Shown piece by piece: positions 55,068 through 64,000 of a stretch of DNA of 64,000 nt. The DNA comes from Merluccius polli (Eukaryota; Chordata; Actinopteri; Gadiformes; Merlucciidae). The first letter of the stretch is position 1. Each line of letters starts with the position of its first letter. The position numbers and the translations under genes are program-made. The notes below the pieces were generated by a model. It worked only from the letters and a program-made list of their open reading frames with translations, was not told where the DNA came from and did no database searches. Where the stretch lies: positions 1 through 64,000 of the forward strand of contig JAOPHQ010000610.1 in the NCBI GenBank assembly GCA_030340625.1. Direction: 5' to 3'.

Positions 55068-57077
55068 TTTGTATAAGTTATCTCGATGACCCCCCCCACC
55101 TCGTCCGACGACTGGGCAGTTGAATGGGGGATCAAAGGCAATGCACTCGCCAATATCCAGTCATCCGCAGCCCTCTCGTCACGCCCCTTTTAACATTAAT
55201 GCATTATTAAAATGAATTAGTTATCTGTCTTGTATTAAAACCAGTATTGTTTTTATACTATAGACTTAAAGGTTTTTCTTTCTTCTTTCGTCTTTTCGAT
55301 GAGTCATTATTTGATTGGTATATTTATTTATTTAAAAAAATAGGAGTCACCTTTGGAGTGAGTTTTAACCGGGATGAAATGGTTTTAAAACCCTATATTC
55401 CGTTGGCTCGGTTTGGAATTAGGTTGTATTCCTGGTTTAGTATAAACGTACTATCGAAATGTTAGGACACATCATCAGTAGTGGACCTCAGGATCATCGG
55501 ATGTTTCGGCCATTACCATCTATACACCCTCACCTAAGGAAGGCCCGCCTGAGATTGATCAAGTCTCAGGACGTGTCGAATCCAAAATGGAATTGGTTTT
55601 GGGGTTAAAGTGTTTTAGAGTTGATCATTTGTTGATCGTTTGTTTTCATTATTCTCTACTAGAGGTAGTAAACGGTTTTTAAGGATACATTGCTTTAATT
55701 ATGAAAGGTAATTTCTTAAGGTCATTACCTTATTGAGTTTTGAAAAAGTAGGAGCGTTCTGGAGTTGAGAAAGGTCACGTTGTTTTCCTTTTCTCCACTA
55801 GAGGCAGTATAACGTTTTTAAGGATACATTGCTTTAATTATGAAATGTAATTTCTTAAGGCCATTACCTTATTGAGTTTTGAAAAAGTAGGAGCGTTCTG
55901 GAGTTGAGAAAGGTCACGTTGTTTTCCTTTTCTCCACTAGAGGCAGTATAACGTTTTTAAGGATACATTGCTTTAATTATGAAATGTAATTTCTTAAGGC
56001 CATTACCTTATTGAGTTTTGAAAAAGTAGGAGCGTTCTGGAGTTGAGAAAGGTCACGTTGTTTTCCCTTTTCTCCACCAGTGGGCAGTATAACACATTTT
56101 AAGGCTACATTGCTTTAATTGTGAAAATTAATTTCCTATGGTCATTACCTTATTGAGCTTTGAAAAAGCAGGATGGTTCTGGAAACGAGTTGCAGAAAAA
56201 ACATTGTGTGTGTGTGTGTGTGTAACACTCACCACCTGATCAGCACAAACCAGTTGTTAACACCGCTAGGTAGCTCTGGTTTGGCCAATCAGGACCGAAG
56301 CTCTGTTCTGATGATGAAGCCACGTCAGCTCCATACAGCGCAGGGTGCTAAACAACACGTTAAGCTAAAAAGCCTTTATCCTGTGCCACATACACCGCAC
56401 GACCCCAGGAATGGCTTTAGAAAAAACTCCATATTCATGTTATAGTCTAATCTCCAGGTGTTAACTTCAATAACGGTTTCAATATTGATTAAACATAAAT
56501 TGTGTTGTATTCTTCTGATGGGTAATGGTATCCATCCTGTCCAATCAGAATCTTGATTCGTGACTTCGTTAAGGAATTAACACTAGGAGAGTGATTTCGC
56601 GATACGATTACCCAGAATGCAACGCATTGTTTATTTGCATTAACCCTCCCCTAAACGCGTTTTGGGTAATAACTTTAGTTATATAGGTCGTAAAGACACC
56701 CAGGTTGGTTCTACCCCCACTAAATCAGGTACGCGCTATCCAATGGAACCCACCTCAACGCTCTACGTGAACCGGAAGTACCTTAAAACGCTCGATCTTG
56801 AGGCGGAGATGCAGTCTGCTGTATCTCTGGAATGGAACGTCGTATTAAGTCAGGGACAAGACTGCCGTGTTCCGAGTCGCCACAAACCATCTGACGGACG
56901 CTGTTTCCGAATTCCTATGATATTCAGAAAATCAGTTATGAAAAGAAAATGAATAACCACAGACGTTACTGGTGGTTATGTTCGGGTATAGAGTCAGAGA
57001 TGGATCTGAGAGGCCTCAGATCCCATATTGGCATCAGACCACACTCCCGTGTTTAGAGATAGATTAGAGTTGAGTTA
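55068..57077 (+). repeat. Satellite core unit U8
   Basis: Three about 140-bp copies plus the variant copy; very similar to U9 and U10. Confidence 0.93.
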
Positions 57078-58071
57078 GGGTTAGATAAGGTGGAATAAAG
57101 GTTTAAGGGAAAGGTTAGGGTTAGGGCAAGGGGGTTAGTTAGAGATAGATCTGAGAGGCCCTCAGAGCAAGGGTTAGGGTTAGAGGGTTATGGTTAGGTA
57201 AGATAGAGTGAGTGGTTAGGGTTAGGGTAAAGGTTAGGGATGGGGTTAAGGGTTAGGGTTAGAGGGTTATGGTTAGGTAAGATAGAGTGAGTGGTTAGGG
57301 TTAGGGTAAAGGTTAGGGATGGGGTTAAGGGTTAGGATTAGGGGTTATGGTTAAGGGTTAGGGTTAGGGCTAGGGGTTAAGGTTAGGGTTAGGTAAGATA
57401 GAGCGAGGGGTTAGGGTTAGGGTAAAGGTTAGGGATGGGGTTAAGGGTTAGGGTTAGAGGGTTATGGTTAGGTAAGATAGAGTGAGTGGTTAGGGTTAGG
57501 GTAAAGGTTAGGGATGGGGTTAAGGGTTAGGATTAGGGGTTATGGTTAAGGGTTAGGGCTAGGGGTTAGGGTTAGGGTTAGGGTAAGATAGAGCGAGGGT
57601 TAGGGTTAGGGTAAGGTTAGGGTTAGGGTTAGGGTTAGGTTGTATAAGGGTTAGGGTTAGGGTTAGGGTTAGGTATGGGGATGAAAACCACTCGAAGTGA
57701 TACTATCGGGAATAACTCGAGAACGGTAAGTCCGATCGACTTCAAACCACTTTCTAATCCCACTAAGTAGGCCGTTCCGGACAGTTTGGAACCATCCCCA
57801 AGGTTCTAGGACTTACGGTTCCCGAGATAGAAAAATCACCATTTTCGAAGTGATACTATCGGGAATAACTCGAGATAGGAAAGTGCTAGATACATGGTTC
57901 TGGTATCCATAGAAGCGTCTTGGGAAGGCGCATCCGACGATACCTCAAGCTCCCATGTGGGACTTATAGTTCCGGAGTTATTCCAAAAAGTATCATGTCA
58001 TATGATGTGATGAGGGTTAGGGGTTAGGGTTAGGGGTTAGGTATGGGGTTAGGGTTAGGGTTAGGGTTAGG
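57078..58071 (+). repeat. Linker 8: block C, core stub, cut E copy, E stub
   Basis: A TTGTATAAG stub at 57640-57648, E copy 9 ending early at 58013, and an 8-bp E stub GTATGGGG at 58041-58048, each followed by telomeric repeat. Confidence 0.9.
57673..58013 (+). repeat. Block E copy 9, cut at the right end
   Basis: It ends GATGTGATGA and continues GGGTTAGG, whereas full copies go on with AAATTTTCCTAAGTG. Confidence 0.9.
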
Positions 58072-60080
58072 TTTGTATAAGTTATCTCGATGACCCCCCC
58101 CACCTCGTCCGACGACTGGGCAGTTGAATGGGGGATCAAAGGCAATGCACTCGCCAATATCCAGTCATCCGCAGCCCTCTCGTCACGCCCCTTTTAACAT
58201 TAATGCATTATTAAAATGAATTAGTTATCTGTCTTGTATTAAAACCAGTATTGTTTTTATACTATAGACTTAAAGGTTTTTCTTTCTTCTTTCGTCTTTT
58301 CGATGAGTCATTATTTGATTGGTATATTTATTTATTTAAAAAAATAGGAGTCACCTTTGGAGTGAGTTTTAACCGGGATGAAATGGTTTTAAAACCCTAT
58401 ATTCCGTTGGCTCGGTTTGGAATTAGGTTGTATTCCTGGTTTAGTATAAACGTACTATCGAAATGTTAGGACACATCATCAGTAGTGGACCTCAGGATCA
58501 TCGGATGTTTCGGCCATTACCATCTATACACCCTCACCTAAGGAAGGCCCGCCTGAGATTGATCAAGTCTCAGGACGTGTCGAATCCAAAATGGAATTGG
58601 TTTTGGGGTTAAAGTGTTTTAGAGTTGATCATTTGTTGATCGTTTGTTTTCATTATTCTCTACTAGAGGTAGTAAACGGTTTTTAAGGATACATTGCTTT
58701 AATTATGAAAGGTAATTTCTTAAGGTCATTACCTTATTGAGTTTTGAAAAAGTAGGAGCGTTCTGGAGTTGAGAAAGGTCACGTTGTTTTCCTTTTCTCC
58801 ACTAGAGGCAGTATAACGTTTTTAAGGATACATTGCTTTAATTATGAAATGTAATTTCTTAAGGCCATTACCTTATTGAGTTTTGAAAAAGTAGGAGCGT
58901 TCTGGAGTTGAGAAAGGTCACGTTGTTTTCCTTTTCTCCACTAGAGGCAGTATAACGTTTTTAAGGATACATTGCTTTAATTATGAAATGTAATTTCTTA
59001 AGGCCATTACCTTATTGAGTTTTGAAAAAGTAGGAGCGTTCTGGAGTTGAGAAAGGTCACGTTGTTTTCCCTTTTCTCCACCAGTGGGCAGTATAACACA
59101 TTTTAAGGCTACATTGCTTTAATTGTGAAAATTAATTTCCTATGGTCATTACCTTATTGAGCTTTGAAAAAGCAGGATGGTTCTGGAAACGAGTTGCAGA
59201 AAAAACATTGTGTGTGTGTGTGTGTGTAACACTCACCACCTGATCAGCACAAACCAGTTGTTAACACCGCTAGGTAGCTCTGGTTTGGCCAATCAGGACC
59301 GAAGCTCTGTTCTGATGATGAAGCCACGTCAGCTCCATACAGCGCAGGGTGCTAAACAACACGTTAAGCTAAAAAGCCTTTATCCTGTGCCACATACACC
59401 GCACGACCCCAGGAATGGCTTTAGAAAAAACTCCATATTCATGTTATAGTCTAATCTCCAGGTGTTAACTTCAATAACGGTTTCAATATTGATTAAACAT
59501 AAATTGTGTTGTATTCTTCTGATGGGTAATGGTATCCATCCTGTCCAATCAGAATCTTGATTCGTGACTTCGTTAAGGAATTAACACTAGGAGAGTGATT
59601 TCGCGATACGATTACCCAGAATGCAACGCATTGTTTATTTGCATTAACCCTCCCCTAAACGCGTTTTGGGTAATAACTTTAGTTATATAGGTCGTAAAGA
59701 CACCCAGGTTGGTTCTACCCCCACTAAATCAGGTACGCGCTATCCAATGGAACCCACCTCAACGCTCTACGTGAACCGGAAGTACCTTAAAACGCTCGAT
59801 CTTGAGGCGGAGATGCAGTCTGCTGTATCTCTGGAATGGAACGTCGTATTAAGTCAGGGACAAGACTGCCGTGTTCCGAGTCGCCACAAACCATCTGACG
59901 GACGCTGTTTCCGAATTCCTATGATATTCAGAAAATCAGTTATGAAAAGAAAATGAATAACCACAGACGTTACTGGTGGTTATGTTCGGGTATAGAGTCA
60001 GAGATGGATCTGAGAGGCCTCAGATCCCATATTGGCATCAGACCACACTCCCGTGTTTAGAGATAGATTAGAGTTGAGTT
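58072..60080 (+). repeat. Satellite core unit U9
   Basis: Three about 140-bp copies plus the variant copy. Confidence 0.93.
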
Positions 60081-61120
60081 AGGGTTAGATAAGGTGGAAT
60101 AAAGGTTTAAGGGAAAGGTTAGGGTTAGGGCAAGGGGGGTTAGTTAGAGATAGATCTGAGAGGCCCTCAGAGCAAGGGTTAGGGTTAGAGGGTTATGGTT
60201 AGGTAAGATAGAGTGAGTGGTTAGGGTTAGGGTAAAGGTTAGGGATGGGGTTAAGGGTTAGGGTTAGAGGGTTATGGTTAGGTAAGATAGAGTGAGTGGT
60301 TAGGGTTAGGGTAAAGGTTAGGGATGGGGTTAAGGGTTAGGATTAGGGGTTATGGTTAAGGGTTAGGGTTAGGGCTAGGGGTTAAGGTTAGGGTTAGGTA
60401 AGATAGAGCGAGGGGTTAGGGTTAGGGTAAAGGTTAGGGATGGGGTTAAGGGTTAGGGTTAGAGGGTTATGGTTAGGTAAGATAGAGTGAGTGGTTAGGG
60501 TTAGGGTAAAGGTTAGGGATGGGGTTAAGGGTTAGGATTAGGGGTTATGGTTAAGGGTTAGGGTTAGGGCTAGGGGTTAAGGTTAGGGTTAGGTAAGATA
60601 GAGCGAGGGGTTAGGGTTAGGGTAAAGGTTAGGGATGGGGTTAAGGGTTAGGTAAGAGAGTGAGGGGTTAGGGTTAGGGTAAAGGTTAGGGATGGGGTTA
60701 AGGGTTAGGATTAGGTATGGGGATGAAAACCACTCGAAGTGATACTATCGGGAATAACTCGAGAACGGTAAGTCCGATCGACTTCAAACCACTTTCTATG
60801 TCCACTAAGTAGGCCGTTCCGGACAGTTTGGAACCATCCCCAAGGTTCTAGGACTTACGGTTCCCGAGATAGAAAAATCACCATTTTCGAAGTGATACTA
60901 TCGGGAATAACTCGAGATAGGAAAGTGCTAGATACATGGTTCTGGTATCCATAGAAGCGTCTTGGGAAGGCGCATCGGAGGGTACCTCAACCTCCCATGT
61001 GGGACTTATAGTCCCGGAGTTATTCCAAAAAGTATCATGTCATATGATGTGATGAAAATTTTCCTAAGTGTTTAGGGTTAGGGTTAGGGGTTAGGGGTTA
61101 GGGTTAGGGTTAGGGTTAGG
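60081..61120 (+). repeat. Linker 9: block C and E copy
   Basis: Long block C running directly into E copy 10 without a pure TTAGGG run in between. Confidence 0.9.
60715..61073 (+). repeat. Block E copy 10
   Basis: Full-length with private changes (CATCGGAGGGTACC; ATAGTCCCGGAG). Confidence 0.92.
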
Positions 61121-63127
61121 TTTGTATAAGTTATCTCGATGACCCCCCCCACCTCGTCCGACGACTGGGCAGTTGAATGGGGGATCAAAGGCAATGCACT
61201 CGCCAATATCCAGTCATCCGCAGCCCTCTCGTCACGCCCCTTTTAACATTAATGCATTATTAAAATGAATTAGTTATCTGTCTTGTATTAAAACCAGTAT
61301 TGTTTTTATACTATAGACTTAAAGGTTTTTCTTTCTTCTTTCGTCTTTTCGATGAGTCATTATTTGATTGGTATATTTATTTATTTAAAAAAATAGGAGT
61401 CACCTTTGGAGTGAGTTTTAACCGGGATGAAATGGTTTTAAAACCCTATATTCCGTTGGCTCGGTTTGGAATTAGGTTGTATTCCTGGTTTAGTATAAAC
61501 GTACTATCGAAATGTTAGGACACATCATCAGTAGTGGACCTCAGGATCATCGGATGTTTCGGCCATTACCATCTATACACCCTCACCTAAGGAAGGCCCG
61601 CCTGAGATTGATCAAGTCTCAGGACGTGTCGAATCCAAAATGGAATTGGTTTTGGGGTTAAAGTGTTTTAGAGTTGATCATTTGTTGATCGTTTGTTTTC
61701 ATTATTCTCTACTAGAGGTAGTAAACGGTTTTTAAGGATACATTGCTTTAATTATGAAAGGTAATTTCTTAAGGTCATTACCTTATTGAGTTTTGAAAAA
61801 GTAGGAGCGTTCTGGAGTTGAGAAAGGTCACGTTGTTTTCCTTTTCTCCACTAGAGGCAGTATAACGTTTTTAAGGATACATTGCTTTAATTATGAAATG
61901 TAATTTCTTAAGGCCATTACCTTATTGAGTTTTGAAAAAGTAGGAGCGTTCTGGAGTTGAGAAAGGTCACGTTGTTTTCCTTTTCTCCACTAGAGGCAGT
62001 ATAACGTTTTTAAGGATACATTGCTTTAATTATGAAATGTAATTTCTTAAGGCCATTACCTTATTGAGTTTTGAAAAAGTAGGAGCGTTCTGGAGTTGAG
62101 AAAGGTCACGTTGTTTTCCCTTTTCTCCACCAGTGGGCAGTATAACACATTTTAAGGCTACATTGCTTTAATTGTGAAAATTAATTTCCTATGGTCATTA
62201 CCTTATTGAGCTTTGAAAAAGCAGGATGGTTCTGGAAACGAGTTGCAGAAAAAACATTGTGTGTGTGTGTGTGTGTAACACTCACCACCTGATCAGCACA
62301 AACCAGTTGTTAACACCGCTAGGTAGCTCTGGTTTGGCCAATCAGGACCGAAGCTCTGTTCTGATGATGAAGCCACGTCAGCTCCATACAGCGCAGGGTG
62401 CTAAACAACACGTTAAGCTAAAAAGCCTTTATCCTGTGCCACATACACCGCACGACCCCAGGAATGGCTTTAGAAAAAACTCCATATTCATGTTATAGTC
62501 TAATCTCCAGGTGTTAACTTCAATAACGGTTTCAATATTGATTAAACATAAATTGTGTTGTATTCTTCTGATGGGTAATGGTATCCATCCTGTCCAATCA
62601 GAATCTTGATTCGTGACTTCGTTAAGGAATTAACACTAGGAGAGTGATTTCGCGATACGATTACCCAGAATGCAACGCATTGTTTATTTGCATTAACCCT
62701 CCCCTAAACGCGTTTTGGGTAATAACTTTAGTTATATAGGTCGTAAAGACACCCAGGTTGGTTCTACCCCCACTAAATCAGGTACGCGCTATCCAATGGA
62801 ACCCACCTCAACGCTCTACGTGAACCGGAAGTACCTTAAAACGCTCGATCTTGAGGCGGAGATGCAGTCTGCTGTATCTCTGGAATGGAACGTCGTATTA
62901 AGTCAGGGACAAGACTGCCGTGTTCCGAGTCGCCACAAGCCATCTGACGGACGCTGTTTCCGAATTCCTATGATATTCAGAAAATCAGTTATGAAAAGAA
63001 AATGAATAACCACAGACGTTACTGGTGGTTATGTTCGGGTATAGAGTCAGAGATGGATCTGAGAGGCCTCAGATCCCATATTGGCATCAGACCACACTCC
63101 CGTGTTTAGAGATAGATTAGAGTTGAG
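61121..63127 (+). repeat. Satellite core unit U10
   Basis: Last unit in the window; CACAAGCCATCTG at about 62,935 against CACAAACCATCTG elsewhere. Confidence 0.93.
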
Positions 63128-63733
63128 TTAGGGTTAGATAAGGTGGAATAAAGGTTTAAGGGAAAGGTTAGGGTTAGGGCAAGGGGGGTTAGTTAGAGAT
63201 AGATCTGAGAGGCCCTCAGAGCAAGGGTTAGGGTTAGAGGGTTATGGTTAGGTAAGATAGAGTGAGTGGTTAGGGTTAGGGTAAAGGTTAGGGATGGGGT
63301 TAAGGGTTAGGGTTAGAGGGTTATGGTTAGGTAAGATAGAGTGAGTGGTTAGGGTTAGGGTAAAGGTTAGGGATGGGGTTAAGGGTTAGGATTAGGGGTT
63401 ATGGTTAAGGGTTAGGGTTAGGGCTAGGGGTTAAGGTTAGGGTTAGGTAAGATAGAGCGAGGGGTTAGGGTTAGGGTAAAGGTTAGGGATGGGGTTAAGG
63501 GTTAGGGTTAGAGGGTTATGGTTAGGTAAGATAGAGTGAGTGGTTAGGGTTAGGGTAAAGGTTAGGGATGGGGTTAAGGGTTAGGATTAGGGGTTATGGT
63601 TAAGGGTTAGGGTTAGGGCTAGGGGTTAAGGTTAGGGTTAGGTAAGATAGAGCGAGGGGTTAGGGTTAGGGTAAAGGTTAGGGATAGGGTTAGGGTTAGG
63701 GTTAGGGTTAGGGTTAGGGTTAGGGTTAGGGTG
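63128..63733 (+). repeat. Linker 10: block C then pure TTAGGG
   Basis: It ends in about nine clean TTAGGG units (63,684-63,733) abutting the GC-rich module. Confidence 0.93.
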
Positions 63734-64000
63734 TAATCATAACCCCTCCGGTAACGGAGGGGGGATGGTGCACGGTCCATCCAGCCCACGTGCTCCCCGC
63801 GGTCACGGCCCCAGGAGTTTTCATAGGGACGGTGGTCCCTGGAGGTAAAGATGGTCTGGCCATGTGGAGAATGGTGTCGTTCTTCTCTGGGCTCCCGGTA
63901 TGGACGTCGGGGCCTCCGTGGTGACAGTGGACGCCAGGTCCTCGGTGGTGGGTGGGGACGTCTGTCTCCCCGTGGATGGTAGGGACGTCCGTCCCAGGAA
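63734..64000 (-). pseudogene. PLE-2 ORF1 module 4, C-terminal part, running off the window
   Basis: On the minus strand one frame is open throughout: RRPHPPPRTWRPPLSPRRPR, HHSPHGQTIFTSRDHRPYEN and RGEHVGWMDRAPSPLRYRRG, then into the telomeric repeat. The end matches the C-termini of modules 1-3 (GRMARAPPLRHRRD, GWMARALPLPYGRD). It meets TTAGGG at CCCCTCCGGTAACGGAGGGG, like module 3. The start and any hammerhead would be to the right. Confidence 0.65.

Larger units (their letters stand above)
31284..63733 (+). repeat. Subtelomeric satellite array, unit about 3 kb, one partial plus ten full units
   Basis: The core (about 2.0 kb) starts TTTGTATAAGTTATCTCGAT and has a C-run with the GTCCGACGACTGGGCAG block. 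It continues with CCAATATCCAGTCATCCGC, then GTCACCTTTGGAGTGAG, then GGACACATCATCAGTAGTGG. Next come two to three about 140-bp tandem copies plus a variant copy, a (TG)n run, AACACTCACCACCTGATCAG, and GGTTGGTTCTACCCCCACT. It ends near CGTGTTTAGAGATAGATTAG. Core starts: 32422, 35543, 38373, 43102, 46223, 49052, 52025, 55068, 58072 and 61121. Linkers contain a degenerate telomeric block and a changing set of blocks D, E and T. Short ORFs of 72, 90-101 and 96 codons recur only because the units are near-identical. Confidence 0.95.

Noticed and set aside
33493..63005. Recurring 72-, 90-101- and 96-codon ORFs in every satellite unit
   Set aside because: They recur because the units are near-identical. 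Their start depends on the (TG)n length, they have no recognisable domain, and substitutions show no protein-level constraint by eye.
31284..63733. CRISPR-like array of regularly spaced repeats
   Set aside because: Repeats are kilobases long or telomeric, with no short palindromic repeat plus unique-spacer pattern, and the DNA is vertebrate.

Overview
The window looks like the end of a ray-finned fish chromosome. The left 7 kb carries the 3' part of a vertebrate palmitoyltransferase gene (zdhhc8-like) in eight spliced exons. Around it are teleost-type repeats: long CA/TG microsatellites, a V-SINE/L2-type tail, a Jockey-superfamily LINE, hAT elements and Penelope-like elements (PLEs). The abundance of dinucleotide and other tandem repeats would suit a cod-like fish, but the sequence does not prove the species. 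From about 10.7 kb rightwards nearly everything is embedded in TTAGGG-type telomeric repeats, always with the G-rich strand on +. This suggests the chromosome terminus lies to the right, outside the window.

Layout. 1-7045: zdhhc8 exons, ending in the family C-terminus TTYEISV. 7046-10086: non-coding DNA. 10087-19760: old, diverged pieces of the unit that later forms the satellite. These are interrupted by a 966-bp hAT element (with a 154-bp MITE inside it), a PLE of about 3.9 kb on the minus strand (SGNH-esterase-like ORF1, then reverse transcriptase, then GIY-YIG endonuclease), and a 721-bp inverted-repeat transposon. 20191-21415: a 5'-truncated LINE. 22140-30811: alternating telomeric arrays and fragments of a second PLE family, all on the minus strand. 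These include an Arg-rich ORF1 starting MSEWT or MFEWT, two good hammerhead-ribozyme motifs, two 3'-UTR copies and one GIY-YIG ORF. 30812-63733: a subtelomeric satellite of about 3-kb units, one partial and ten full, whose linkers hold telomeric repeats and other small blocks. 63734-64000: the start of a fourth ORF1 module, running off the window.

How it may work together (inference). Every PLE is antisense to the G-rich telomeric strand, and several have their RNA 3' side abutting TTAGGG. That is what reverse transcription primed by a telomeric 3' overhang would leave. The satellite linkers carry block fragments cut at different points on their right side and continued by in-phase TTAGGG, as if broken ends had been healed by telomerase. 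The window may therefore record repeated end loss, telomere healing, retroelement addition and recombination at one fish chromosome end. The only recognised host gene is zdhhc8. The many short ORFs in the satellite are not credible genes.
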